A DNA stretch of 64,000 nucleotides from an uncultured Bacteroidales bacterium. GTDB lineage: Bacteria; Bacteroidota; Bacteroidia; Bacteroidales; P3. Shown here one piece after another: positions 24,304-32,985 of this stretch (position 1 is the stretch's first letter; each line of letters begins with the position of its first letter). The stretch lies in assembly GCA_944320415.1 (NCBI GenBank), contig CALUHJ010000008.1, positions 1-64,000 of the forward strand, written 5' to 3'. Both the position numbers and the translations under genes were made by a program. A model generated the notes under the pieces. That model did not search any database. It had not been told where the DNA came from and worked only from the letters and a program-made list of their open reading frames with translations.

Positions 24304-25992
24304 ATGAGAAGATTATTACTGTTGTTGATTATGCTTGTTTCAGGTCTCGTTGTTCAGGCCCAGGGTATTTTTGGAGGAAAGGTGACCGGTAATTTCCAAT
24401 GGGACATACAGGCTTCGAGAGAGGACTCTACAATAGGTGCCGAGAAAGTGGACGAGAAGTTGCTGAACAATGCCTTTGCCAACATCAATTACGTTAACGG
24501 AGACTTTTCTGCCGGTATGCGTTTTGAGGCTTATTTGAATCCTATACTCGGATTTGACAGTCAGTACAAGGGAGCTGGCATTCCATACCGTTTTGCTTCT
24601 TATAAGAAGGATTATTTGGAAATAACGGTGGGAAACTACTACGAACAGTTCGGAAACGGTTTGGTTTTCCGTGCCTATGAGGAGAGAAATCTGGGATTGG
24701 ACAATGCGATGGACGGTTTGAGAGTGGTTGCGCGTCCTTTGGATGGTATAAGCATTAAGGGAATTATAGGTAAACAAAGATATTATTGGGAAGATATTTG
24801 GGACAGTGACAACGGATTGGTGAGAGGTTTGGATGCAGAGGTAAGCCTGAATGATTTGGTGGAGTCATGGAAAAACAGTTCCACACGTATGACGATAGGA
24901 GGTAGCTTTGTATCCGTTTATGAACAGGCTAAACCTAAATACGTTAATATAGGGGGAAGCGATTATCGTATGTCCATACCTGAAAACGTGGGAGCCGCGG
25001 CTTTTCGTTTCGATTTCTCGCACAAGTCTTTCTTCTTGTCCGCCGAATATGCCCAAAAGGGACAGGATCCTAATGCGGTAAACGGTTTCATATATAGAAA
25101 GGGTAATGCATTGTTGCTTAAGACTTCATATTTTATCAAGGGGCTTGCGATAGCTTTGGAGGCGAAGCGTATAGACAACATGAGCTTTAAGTCCAAAAGG
25201 GATGAAACCGGTAATATGCTTAATGTGAATTATCTGCCTGCGATAACGCGTCAGCATTCCTATTCATTGATGGCGATGTATCCTTATGCCACTCAGTTGA
25301 ATGGAGAAATGGGAATACAAGCGGACGTAATGTACAAGTTCAAGAAAAATACCATGCTTGGAGGAAAATACGGTACGGAGGTAAAGTTCAATTATTCAAG
25401 AGTTCATTCCATTGACAAACAGCCATTGGAAGGATATGCTCTCAATCAGGCGGGTACTGAAGGATATACTTCGGATTTTTTCAAGGTAGGAGATGAATTG
25501 TATTTCGAGGAGGTAAACTTTGAGATTAACAAGAAGTTGACAAACAAGTTCAAATTGAACCTGATGTATTCCTATCAGAGTTTTAATCCGGTTGCTTTCG
25601 GGCATCCGGAGCAGCAGAACATATATGCTAACATATTTGTTGCGGACGGTCTTTACAAGTTCAACCGCAAACATTCCCTGAGAACGGAATTGCAATGGCT
25701 TTTGACTGAACAGAATTACGGAGAGTGGGCAAAGGGTGACTGGCTTCAGGCTACATTGGAGTACAATTTTGCAGGCAAGTGGTTTTTTGCTTTGTCCGAC
25801 CAATGGAATTACGGTAACGAGAATGGAGATAGAACACATTATTACAACGTTTCTTTAGGTTCTACATACAACACAACACGTATTTCTATCAGTTACGGCA
25901 AACAGCGGGACGGAATAATATGTATAGGTGGTGTATGCAGGGAGGTACCTGCTTCAAACGGTTTGTTTATGACTATTACAAGCAGTTTTTAA
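24304..25992 (+). CDS. DUF6029-type outer-membrane beta-barrel protein
   Basis: A 562-residue protein with signal peptide (MRRLLLLLIMLVSGLVVQAQ) and amphipathic beta strands throughout, ending TNGLF-like strands finishing in Phe (FMTITSSF), as expected for an outer-membrane barrel. The segments GNFQWDIQASREDS, ITVGNYYEQFGNGLVFRAYE and LGLDNAMDGLRVVARP match the Bacteroidota DUF6029 family as I recall it. The function of that family is not known. It sits between an exported thioredoxin and an Omp28 lipoprotein, an association typical of Bacteroidales, so it may be the membrane-embedded part of that system. Confidence 0.78.
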   Translation: MRRLLLLLIMLVSGLVVQAQGIFGGKVTGNFQWDIQASREDSTIGAEKVDEKLLNNAFANINYVNGDFSAGMRFEAYLNPILGFDSQYKGAGIPYRFASYKKDYLEITVGNYYEQFGNGLVFRAYEERNLGLDNAMDGLRVVARPLDGISIKGIIGKQRYYWEDIWDSDNGLVRGLDAEVSLNDLVESWKNSSTRMTIGGSFVSVYEQAKPKYVNIGGSDYRMSIPENVGAAAFRFDFSHKSFFLSAEYAQKGQDPNAVNGFIYRKGNALLLKTSYFIKGLAIALEAKRIDNMSFKSKRDETGNMLNVNYLPAITRQHSYSLMAMYPYATQLNGEMGIQADVMYKFKKNTMLGGKYGTEVKFNYSRVHSIDKQPLEGYALNQAGTEGYTSDFFKVGDELYFEEVNFEINKKLTNKFKLNLMYSYQSFNPVAFGHPEQQNIYANIFVADGLYKFNRKHSLRTELQWLLTEQNYGEWAKGDWLQATLEYNFAGKWFFALSDQWNYGNENGDRTHYYNVSLGSTYNTTRISISYGKQRDGIICIGGVCREVPASNGLFMTITSSF

Positions 25993-26010
25993 TTTTAATA
26001 TGAGTATTGT

Positions 26011-26835
26011 ATGAAGACAAGGATATATTATTTGTTTCTTCCGTTTTTGGCTTTTATGTTTTCTTGTGACGACTTTGACCGGGATGAACAGTTGGAATAT
26101 TTGGGAGAGAATGTGAATATGTCAACGCCTTTGACTGTAAGTCAGACAGAACAATATGTTTTGTTGGAGGACTTTACGGGCTGGAATTGTCCGAACTGTC
26201 CAAAAGGAACTGAGGAAATAAACAGTATCATTTCTCAATACGGGGATAGGATTGTTGTTGCGGCCGTTCATGCCGGAGCATTTGCTCGTCCCAAACCAGA
26301 CAACAACAATTTGGATTTGAGAACTGATTACGGTGAAAAACTATTGAAAAAGTACGGAATTCTTTCTTTCCCTTCTTTGATGGTGATGCGTAATGGAGAA
26401 ACGAGTTCAACTCCGAGTGCATGGAAGGGTAAGGTGGAAGAATTTTTGAATTCATCCGAACATGATGCCAATATATCGTTGGGAGTAGATGTTTTTAATG
26501 ATACCTTGCTTGTTTCCACGCAGGTGGAGTTGTTGAATGATGCCGACGGAGACCTTTTCCTTACCTTGTATGTTGTTGAAGATGGAATAGTTGGCATTCA
26601 GAATGATAACGGTACCATAAAGAATGATTATGTATTCAATCATGTTTTGAGAAATGGAGTAAAGGAAGATATGCCTTTGAGTTACGAACCTCTGCAGAAG
26701 GGTGATAAAGTCAGTAAAAACTATATAATGAAAACAGATGCCGGTTGGATTATTGACAATTGCAAACTTGTTGCAATATTGACGAAAAGCAATGGAAATG
26801 TGATGCAGGTAAATCAGATTGAAATAAATGGTTAG
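26011..26835 (+). CDS. Omp28-related outer-membrane lipoprotein
   Basis: A 274-residue protein with an N-terminal lipoprotein-type signal (MKTRIYYLFLPFLAFMFSC, lipidated Cys19). A thioredoxin-like domain follows, with CPNC at residues 60-63 in LLEDFTGWNCPNCPKGTEEI and a cis-Pro region SFPSLMVMRNG. The C-terminal half is beta-rich. This is the architecture of the Omp28 family first named in Porphyromonas gingivalis. The two cysteines suggest disulfide chemistry, in line with the TlpA-like gene two positions upstream. It is 18 bases after the DUF6029 gene and 31 bases before the T9SS cargo gene. Confidence 0.85.
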   Translation: MKTRIYYLFLPFLAFMFSCDDFDRDEQLEYLGENVNMSTPLTVSQTEQYVLLEDFTGWNCPNCPKGTEEINSIISQYGDRIVVAAVHAGAFARPKPDNNNLDLRTDYGEKLLKKYGILSFPSLMVMRNGETSSTPSAWKGKVEEFLNSSEHDANISLGVDVFNDTLLVSTQVELLNDADGDLFLTLYVVEDGIVGIQNDNGTIKNDYVFNHVLRNGVKEDMPLSYEPLQKGDKVSKNYIMKTDAGWIIDNCKLVAILTKSNGNVMQVNQIEING

Positions 26836-26866
26836 TAGATTATTATACAATTAAATATTAGTAATT

Positions 26867-27577
26867 ATGAAAAGAGTTTATTTGTTTTTGACATTGATAT
26901 TCTTTGCATTTGGATTGAATGCTCAGAATGTTCAAGTGACATTTGAAGATGAAGTTGTAAATGTTGATGACACGGTAAATATAGAGATATTGCCAAATGT
27001 GTCATTCACGTCTTATTTCTATATTGAAAATGTTACGGAAGAGCCTATAAATGCGATGGCAAAATACACAAAAATTCTTTCGGAAGAGGAAGATGAGTTT
27101 CTAATGTGTTTTGGAGAGTGTACCATTGGTAATGTGGCAGGTCCGGTAATGTTGAATCCTGGCGAGATTTTCGAAGGATTCGATATAGCGTTTACTCCGG
27201 CCAATACCAACAACAGATTGTTGAAAGTGGAATTGTATGAAGAACTTACGAACGATGTATTACATCAATATTATGTAAAATATTATTCGGAAACGGGATT
27301 GGAACAGGCAAAGTCTAACAGTTTTTATGTCAATGCATATCCTAATCCTGCAAACAATCATGTAAAAATCAGTTATTCCATACCTAATAAGTATTCTACT
27401 GCCAAGATTGTTATTAGAAACATGGTAGGACAAGTGATAGAACAATATGAGGCAAATGTATCGCACAATGCTTATGTGAATATAAACACTTCAGATTTTG
27501 TCAATGGAGTTTATTTCTACTCTGTTATAGCAGATGGTGTTACATTGTCTACTAAAAAAATGGTTATAAAACATTAA
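26867..27577 (+). CDS. Small secreted protein with T9SS type A sorting domain
   Basis: A 236-residue protein: signal peptide MKRVYLFLTLIFFAFGLNAQ, a beta-rich domain of about 135 residues (TFEDEVVNVDDTVNI, then EEDEFLMCFGECTIGNVAGP), and a type A C-terminal sorting domain (YPNPANNHVKISYSI, then IRNMVGQVIEQYE, then VNGVYFYSVIADG, then KKMVIKH). The N-terminal domain resembles the beta domain seen in Omp28-associated secreted proteins. It has a Cys pair (CFGEC) that could be a substrate of the neighbouring thioredoxin-like proteins. It is predicted to cross the outer membrane through SprA/Sov. It is the last gene of the cluster. Confidence 0.87.
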   Translation: MKRVYLFLTLIFFAFGLNAQNVQVTFEDEVVNVDDTVNIEILPNVSFTSYFYIENVTEEPINAMAKYTKILSEEEDEFLMCFGECTIGNVAGPVMLNPGEIFEGFDIAFTPANTNNRLLKVELYEELTNDVLHQYYVKYYSETGLEQAKSNSFYVNAYPNPANNHVKISYSIPNKYSTAKIVIRNMVGQVIEQYEANVSHNAYVNINTSDFVNGVYFYSVIADGVTLSTKKMVIKH

Positions 27578-27609
27578 TGCGGATTTCATTGTTGAACAGC
27601 TTGATGTAG

Positions 27610-27647
27610 CAAGGAACGATTGTTTAATTTTGAGCAGTCGTTCCTTG
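27610..27647. terminator. Hairpin after the Omp28 cluster
   Basis: CAAGGAACG at 27610-27618 pairs with CGTTCCTTG at 27639-27647. The run after it is AATAAAAG rather than T-rich, so termination would be weak on the plus strand. The rest of the 248-base gap contains T-runs and the rnf promoter. Confidence 0.5.
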
Positions 27648-27762
27648 AATAAAAGAGAAGGGATATATGTTTACCGCGTTTTGATATAAGTTAAATTGTC
27701 GCATGCGATTTTTTTGTTGTTATTTGAATTTTTTTTGTTGAAAAGGATATGTGTAAAACTAA

Positions 27763-27792
27763 TTGCTGTTCTGATAAAAAGGTGTAATTTTG
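27763..27792 (+). promoter_or_regulatory. Promoter for the rnf operon
   Basis: TTG at 27763-27765, a 19-base spacer and TAATTTTG at 27785-27792 match the Bacteroidota -33/-7 pattern, 33 bases before rnfB. Confidence 0.6.
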
Positions 27793-27825
27793 TTGAACGG
27801 AATATTCTTATAAATTGAATACAGA

Positions 27826-28689
27826 ATGATAGATACTGTTATTTATGCAATTTTAGCGTTAAGCGTAATAGGTGCGATTTCTGCACTGATATTGTATTTT
27901 GTTGCTCAGAAGTTTAAAGTATATGAAGACCCACGTATAGATATTGTTGCTGATAAGTTGCCGGGGGCCAATTGTGGTGGTTGCGGCTTTGCCGGATGCA
28001 GGGCATTGGCGGAGTCTATCGTAAAGTCGGAAAGTCTGGAAGGAAAGTTTTGTCCTGTCGGTGGTGCTTCGACAATGGCTGATATTGCTCAAGTGATGGG
28101 ATTAGAGGCAGTGGCTTCAGATCCTATGATTGCTGTCGTTCGTTGTAATGGCGGTAAATGCAATACCACTAAAAAGGTAAGTTATCAGGGTGTGGATAAT
28201 TGTTTGTATGCGCATATGACATTTGTGAGTGAGGGTGGTTGTGCCAATGGTTGTTTGGGCCTTGGCAGTTGTGTGAAGGCTTGTAAGTTCGATGCATTAA
28301 AAATAAATGAGGAGACAGGTTTGCCTGAGGTTAATCAAGATAAATGTGTGGCTTGCGGTGCTTGTGTTAAGGCTTGTCCTCGCAATGTGATAGAGTTGCG
28401 TAAAAAAGGTAAAAATGATAGGAGAGTTTTTGTTTGCTGTATAAACCAAGACAAGGGAACTGTTGCAAAAAGCAATTGTAAAGCGGCTTGCATAGGATGT
28501 GGTAAATGTGCCAAGGTTTGTCCTTTTGAGGCTATTGTTGTGCAAAACAATCTTGCATACATAGACTTTACGAAATGCAAGTCTTGTGGTAAATGTGTGG
28601 AGGAATGTCCTACAGGAGCTATACATGCAGTTAATTTCCCAAAGAAAAAGATTGTAGAGAAAGAAAAAACTCCTGAAATAACAATTTAG
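27826..28689 (+). CDS. rnfB: Rnf electron-transport complex subunit RnfB
   Basis: A 287-residue RnfB: one N-terminal membrane helix (VIYAILALSVIGAISALILYF), the Fe-S domain GANCGGCGFAGC with a later FCPVGG, and ferredoxin-type C-x2-C-x2-C-x3-CP clusters (CVACGACVKACP, CIGCGKCAKVCP, CKSCGKCVEECP) plus a modified first cluster. It accepts electrons from reduced ferredoxin and passes them through the Rnf complex at the inner membrane, coupled to sodium or proton export and NAD reduction. It is the first gene of the operon, with its own promoter, 9 bases before rnfC. Confidence 0.96.
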   Translation: MIDTVIYAILALSVIGAISALILYFVAQKFKVYEDPRIDIVADKLPGANCGGCGFAGCRALAESIVKSESLEGKFCPVGGASTMADIAQVMGLEAVASDPMIAVVRCNGGKCNTTKKVSYQGVDNCLYAHMTFVSEGGCANGCLGLGSCVKACKFDALKINEETGLPEVNQDKCVACGACVKACPRNVIELRKKGKNDRRVFVCCINQDKGTVAKSNCKAACIGCGKCAKVCPFEAIVVQNNLAYIDFTKCKSCGKCVEECPTGAIHAVNFPKKKIVEKEKTPEITI

Positions 28690-28698
28690 AGTAGTATT

Positions 28699-30030
28699 AT
28701 GAATACATTTCGTTTGGGTGGTGTTCATCCTGAAGAAAATAAGTTGGCGAGTAAGAGTAATATCGAAAAGTTACCTTTGCCCGATAAGGCTGTTGTTTTT
28801 GTTTCCCAACATTTGGGAGCCCCTTCCGTACCTGTCGTTCAGAAAGGAGATAAAGTAAAGGTTGGTCAATTATTGGCCAAGGCGGAAGCATTTATATGCG
28901 CCAATACACATTCCCCTTATTCAGGTACAATCACGAAAATAGATTTGGCAACGGATTTCAACGGATATAAGAAACCTGCTTTCTATATAGATGTTGAAGG
29001 AGATGAATGGGAAGAAGGAATAGATACATCCGACAGCATAGTCCGGGAGATTACTTTGGATTCAAAGCAAATAGTTGAAAGAATAAAGGACAGAGGAGTA
29101 GTAGGTTTGGGAGGTGCTGCGTTTCCTACTCATGTAAAATATATGATTCCTCAGGATAAAAAAGCCGAGTATTTGATTATCAATGCGGTTGAGTGTGAGC
29201 CATATCTTACCTCAGACAATAGGGTATTGCTTGAAAAGGCTGAGGAAGTATTGATAGGTATAGAGGTGATGAAAAGGGCATTGGGTGTTGCCTGTGCTTT
29301 GATAGGAATAGAGAACAACAAACCTGAGGCAATAAGTCATATGTCCGAATTGGCCAAAAACTATAAGGGAACCAAAGTCGTTGCATTGAAGACCAAATAT
29401 CCTCAGGGAGCGGAAAAACAATTGATATATGCTTTGACGGGGAGAGAAGTTCCGAGTGGCAAACTTCCTATAGAGGTCGGATGTGTGGTGAATAATGTGG
29501 GAACTGCTTTGGCAATATACTATGCAGTACAAAAAAATATGCCATTGATTGATAATATTCTTACATTTACAGGCAAGAGCGTTAAACGAAACAGGAATTT
29601 ACAGGTAAGGGTAGGAACTCCTTTGCAATATATCATTGATTATTGCGGAGGATTGCCGGAAGATACCGGGAAACTTGTTAACGGAGGTCCTATGATGGGT
29701 AAAGCCATTGTCGATTTGAATGCACCTACCGTCAAGACTACATCCAGCATACTTGTCATATCACAAAAGGAGTCGATGCGCAAGGAAGAAACCAATTGTT
29801 TGAGATGTGGCAAATGTGTTTCCGCATGTCCTATGGGTTTGGAACCAATATTGCTGTTCAATCTTGCAAAACAGGACAGATGGGAAGAGGCTGAAAAGGA
29901 ATGTGCAATGGATTGCATAGAATGTGGCTGCTGTTTGTTCAGTTGTCCAGCCGGAAAACCTCTGTTGGATTTGATAAGGGTGGCAAAAAATAAGATAGGG
30001 GTAATAAGAAGGCTTAGAAGTCAAAGATAG
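28699..30030 (+). CDS. rnfC: Rnf complex subunit RnfC (NADH-binding)
   Basis: A 443-residue RnfC. The Gly-rich nucleotide and FMN region shows GVVGLGGAAFPTHVK, then INAVECEPYLTSDNR. Two 4Fe-4S motifs follow (CLRCGKCVSACPMGL and CIECGCCLFSCPAGKPL). It exchanges electrons with NAD at the cytoplasmic side of the complex. Its length is in the short RnfC range of Bacteroidota, without the Ala/Lys-rich tail of enterobacterial RsxC. It is separated from rnfD by one unrelated exported-protein gene, which is not the usual gene order. Confidence 0.96.
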   Translation: MNTFRLGGVHPEENKLASKSNIEKLPLPDKAVVFVSQHLGAPSVPVVQKGDKVKVGQLLAKAEAFICANTHSPYSGTITKIDLATDFNGYKKPAFYIDVEGDEWEEGIDTSDSIVREITLDSKQIVERIKDRGVVGLGGAAFPTHVKYMIPQDKKAEYLIINAVECEPYLTSDNRVLLEKAEEVLIGIEVMKRALGVACALIGIENNKPEAISHMSELAKNYKGTKVVALKTKYPQGAEKQLIYALTGREVPSGKLPIEVGCVVNNVGTALAIYYAVQKNMPLIDNILTFTGKSVKRNRNLQVRVGTPLQYIIDYCGGLPEDTGKLVNGGPMMGKAIVDLNAPTVKTTSSILVISQKESMRKEETNCLRCGKCVSACPMGLEPILLFNLAKQDRWEEAEKECAMDCIECGCCLFSCPAGKPLLDLIRVAKNKIGVIRRLRSQR

Positions 30031-30039
30031 AAAGACATA

Positions 30040-30573
30040 ATGGAAAAACGAAAGAGGTTTTCGTTCTTGTTCTTTGTAGTTTTGTTGGGTTTTGTTTTCA
30101 GTCTCCAGTCTCAGGGAAAGGCTTCTTATTACAATAGTGCGGGAAATTACACAATAAATTATCCTGAATCCTGGGAACGGGAGGTTGGTGCTGACGGTGA
30201 AGTTTTGAGTCTGTTTATCCCTTCCGATAATTCAACTGATGTAATTCATAAACAGTTGCAGGTGAATGTTATCCGATGGGAAGAGGGAGATGTTGAGGAT
30301 TTTGTGAAAATAAATTTCGACATTCAAAAATTGAAACGGAACTATGAAGAATTTGAATTGATTTCTTCCGTTAGTGATGAAGATGAACAAGGTCAGATAC
30401 GGTATTTTGAGTTTTCGTATAGGATTTATGACTCACAAGTTGTGACTTTGTGCTATTTTAAAAAGATAGGTGATGATGTTTATACCTTTTTGGCCATGAC
30501 TTCAAAGGATGATTACAGTCTCTATAAGAACCAGTTTATGGAGGTTATAAAATCAATGGATATTGGTGATTGA
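30040..30573 (+). CDS. Exported protein inserted in the rnf operon (PsbP/DUF1795-like)
   Basis: A 177-residue protein with a signal peptide (KRFSFLFFVVLLGFVFSLQSQG) and a single small domain beginning YYNSAGNYTINYPESWERE, the hallmark opening of PsbP/DUF1795-type folds, which bind membranes or assist assembly. I cannot name the function. It lies 9 bases after rnfC and 58 bases before rnfD, on the same strand. It is therefore within the operon and may be co-expressed with Rnf. Whether it is a periplasmic accessory of the complex or simply an insertion is unknown. Its AT-rich codon use does not differ obviously from the neighbours. Confidence 0.7.
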   Translation: MEKRKRFSFLFFVVLLGFVFSLQSQGKASYYNSAGNYTINYPESWEREVGADGEVLSLFIPSDNSTDVIHKQLQVNVIRWEEGDVEDFVKINFDIQKLKRNYEEFELISSVSDEDEQGQIRYFEFSYRIYDSQVVTLCYFKKIGDDVYTFLAMTSKDDYSLYKNQFMEVIKSMDIGD

Positions 30574-30631
30574 GTAGTGGATTATTTGAGAATAAATAAA
30601 GAATATAAATAACAAAAAAATAAAGATAGAT

Positions 30632-31582
30632 ATGGCAATACTTACTGTTTCAGGCTCGCCGCATGTCCAAAGTAAAGATACGACAAGGTCTATAATGTGG
30701 ACTGTGGTTATAGCTTTGATACCTGCTTTATTGGTTGGAATATACTATTTCGGCTTCAGGGTACTTGGCGTTACTCTGGTATCGGTCGCGTCGTGTTTGC
30801 TGTTCGAATGGCTCATACAGAAATTCTTGTTGAAAGGCAAACAAACCATTTCGGACGGTTCTGCCGTAATTACCGGAATCCTTTTGGCTTTCAACCTGCC
30901 TTCAAACATACCTTTCCCTTTGGTTGTTTTAGGTGCTTTGGTAGCAATAGGAATAGGAAAAATGACTTTCGGCGGATTGGGAAAGAATCCTTTCAATCCG
31001 GCTTTGGTTGGAAGAGTGTTCTTGTTTTTGTCTTTCCCGACTTATGTGGCAATATCCGAATGGCCAAAGCCTCAACCGTTGTTTTCTTCGGCTGTGGCTG
31101 ATGCATTGACAGGCCCTACACCTTTGCTTATGATGAAAAACGGTCAGATGCCAGAGATGTTCGATATGTTTTTGGGTGCGACCGGTGGAAGTTTCGGAGA
31201 AGTGTCCGCTATAGCCATTCTCTTGGGTGGTATTATAATGTTGTTCAGAAAAGTCATCACATGGCATATACCAGTTGCGTATTTGGGAACTGCTGGAATT
31301 TTTTCGCTCATATTGTGGTCGGCAGGCATTACGGTTAATCCCGTTTACCATTTGTTGGCAGGTGGCATGATGCTTGGAGCCGTTTTTATGGCTACGGATA
31401 TGGTTACAAGCCCGGTGACCAGGAAAGGACAACTCATATTCGGTGCTGGATGCGGATTGTTGACCATAATATTCCGTTGTTTCGGACCTATGCCGGAGGG
31501 AGCTTCTTTTGCTATTCTTATAATGAATGCAGTAACTCCGTTGATAAACAAGTATTGTAAACCGAAGAGGTTTGGTTATTAA
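30632..31582 (+). CDS. rnfD: Rnf complex membrane subunit RnfD
   Basis: A 316-residue polytopic protein with about nine to ten hydrophobic segments and the RnfD/NqrB signatures ISDGSAVITGILLAFNLP, GGLGKNPFNPALVGR and MATDMVTSPVT. The flavin-attachment region reads ALTGPTPLL, a variant of the usual SGAT-type motif with the threonine kept. FMN is normally linked there by a phosphoester. It forms part of the ion-pumping core together with RnfE, RnfG and, in other organisms, RnfA. It is 20 bases upstream of rnfG. Confidence 0.94.
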   Translation: MAILTVSGSPHVQSKDTTRSIMWTVVIALIPALLVGIYYFGFRVLGVTLVSVASCLLFEWLIQKFLLKGKQTISDGSAVITGILLAFNLPSNIPFPLVVLGALVAIGIGKMTFGGLGKNPFNPALVGRVFLFLSFPTYVAISEWPKPQPLFSSAVADALTGPTPLLMMKNGQMPEMFDMFLGATGGSFGEVSAIAILLGGIIMLFRKVITWHIPVAYLGTAGIFSLILWSAGITVNPVYHLLAGGMMLGAVFMATDMVTSPVTRKGQLIFGAGCGLLTIIFRCFGPMPEGASFAILIMNAVTPLINKYCKPKRFGY

Positions 31583-31602
31583 CCATTAAACAAGTATCAG
31601 AT

Positions 31603-32187
31603 ATGGCTAAAATGGAATCTACGCTGAAGAATATGGTTATGTCCTTGACCGTCATAGCCTTGATAGCATCCTCCCTTTTGGCAGGAGGATATGTTTTGAC
31701 CAAAGAACCGATAGACAAGGCCACTCAGGCTAAAAAAGACAACGCAATAAAGGAAGTCCTTCCGGATAAAACGGCGGAAATAGGTCAGGCAGTTGAAGTA
31801 AAACTTGAAGGCTTTGAAGATGCTTTCGTTGTATATCCAGCCACAAAGAACGGAGAACTGATAGGAGCTGCAATAGAAACTTATGACAACAACGGCTATG
31901 GAGGGAAAATAAAAACCATGGTAGGCTTGGATGCGGAAGGAAAGGTGGTAAATTATGCAATATTGCAGATGAGCGAAACCCCGGGTTTGGGAGCCAAAGC
32001 TCCGGAATGGTTCAAAACCAAAGGAGACATAAGAGGCAAGAATCCTGCCGAGGACAGTTTCAAGGTAAGCAAGGACGGAGGGGAAATAGATGCAATAACA
32101 GCCTCTACCATAACCTCGCGTGCTTTTCTCGCTTCGGTGAAATCCGCATACAATGTATTCGTAAAATATAAAGAACAACAAAAATAG
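31603..32187 (+). CDS. rnfG: Rnf complex FMN-binding subunit RnfG
   Basis: A 194-residue protein with one N-terminal membrane helix (MVMSLTVIALIASSLLAGGYVL) and a periplasmic FMN-binding domain (LIGAAIETYDNNGYGGKIKT, here spanning the GYGG turn, then SETPGLGAKA, then IDAITASTITSRA). The threonine in the last block is the expected covalent FMN site; AST replaces the common GAT, a variant I believe occurs in Bacteroidota. It shuttles electrons on the outer side of the inner membrane. It is 9 bases before rnfE. Confidence 0.95.
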   Translation: MAKMESTLKNMVMSLTVIALIASSLLAGGYVLTKEPIDKATQAKKDNAIKEVLPDKTAEIGQAVEVKLEGFEDAFVVYPATKNGELIGAAIETYDNNGYGGKIKTMVGLDAEGKVVNYAILQMSETPGLGAKAPEWFKTKGDIRGKNPAEDSFKVSKDGGEIDAITASTITSRAFLASVKSAYNVFVKYKEQQK

Positions 32188-32196
32188 GGGGATACG

Positions 32197-32781
32197 ATGA
32201 ATAAATTCAAGATAATCTTAAACGGAATCATTAAGGAAAACCCTACATTCTGCCTGTTGCTCGGAATGTGTCCTACCTTGGGTACGACAACATCGGCAAT
32301 AAACGGTATGGGAATGGGACTGTGTACAATGTTTGTCCTAATCTGTTCAAACATGGTTATATCCGCAATAAAGAATGTGGTGCCTGACAAGGTCAGAATA
32401 CCGGCATTCATTGTTGTAATAGCCTCTTTCGTGACTATATTGCAGTTGTGCATGCAGGCTTATCTGCCTTCGCTTTACGAAAGTCTGGGACTGTTTATTC
32501 CGTTGATAGTTGTGAACTGTCTTATATTGGGAAGAGCCGAAGCGTTTGCAAGCAGAAACAATGTGATTGATTCCGTATTCGACGGAATCGGTATGGGATT
32601 AGGATTTACTTTGGGATTGACCATATTGGGTTCGGTAAGGGAGATATTGGGTTCAGGTTCCATATTCGGCATGAAGTTCATTGGCGATGCGGACGGAATG
32701 CTTGTCTTTGTCTTGGCTCCCGGCGCATTTATAGCATTGGGATATCTTATAGCATTGGTAAACAAATTGAAGGCAAAATAA
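32197..32781 (+). CDS. rnfE: Rnf complex membrane subunit RnfE, last gene of the operon
   Basis: A 194-residue protein with six hydrophobic segments. It starts FKIILNGIIKENPTFCLLLGMCPTLGTTTSAINGM, where NGI-K-NP and LLG-CP identify RnfE rather than its paralogue RnfA. The second Cys half-site is VNCLILGRAEAFA. RnfA and RnfE together hold a membrane iron-sulfur site. In the common Bacteroidales order rnfA follows directly, but here a strong terminator comes 28 bases after the stop and the next gene is on the other strand. The complex therefore needs an rnfA encoded elsewhere, or lacks it. Confidence 0.93.
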   Translation: MNKFKIILNGIIKENPTFCLLLGMCPTLGTTTSAINGMGMGLCTMFVLICSNMVISAIKNVVPDKVRIPAFIVVIASFVTILQLCMQAYLPSLYESLGLFIPLIVVNCLILGRAEAFASRNNVIDSVFDGIGMGLGFTLGLTILGSVREILGSGSIFGMKFIGDADGMLVFVLAPGAFIALGYLIALVNKLKAK

Positions 32782-32808
32782 AGACCTGATTGATGCATAC
32801 GTGATTTC

Positions 32809-32853
32809 ACGGACGCAACTTTTGAAACCTGTGGTTTCGTAAGTTGCGTCCGT
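32809..32853 (+). terminator. Strong extended hairpin ending the rnf operon
   Basis: GGACGCAACTT at 32811-32821 pairs with AAGTTGCGTCC at 32841-32851, with an inner GAAACC/GGTTTC pair and a T-run after it. It closes the rnf operon directly behind rnfE. Confidence 0.9.
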
Positions 32854-32872
32854 TTTTCTGTATTCAAAACAG

Positions 32873-32952
32873 ACCTTATTCTTTTCAGAAAAGAAAAAAA
32901 CGGATTCAGAAAAGGATTTTTTCTTTTCTGAAAAGAATTTTCCGGAATCAAA
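32873..32952. repeat. Intergenic composite repeat, copy C
   Basis: It contains CTTTTCAGAAAAG, CGGATTCAGAAAAGG, CTTTTCTGAAAAG and CCGGAATCAAAA, each also present in other copies. It lies between the convergent rnfE and lpxH genes, just beyond the rnf terminator. Confidence 0.7.
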
Positions 32953-32985
32953 AAAGGAAATAAAGTCTCTTGAAACAAGGAAAAT

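Noticed and set aside
32197..32781. Calling the last rnf gene rnfA
   Set aside because: The NGI-K-NP start and LLGMCPTLG block match RnfE; RnfA has a different N terminus (VNN-VLVQFLG-CP). The gene also follows rnfG, the normal rnfE position.
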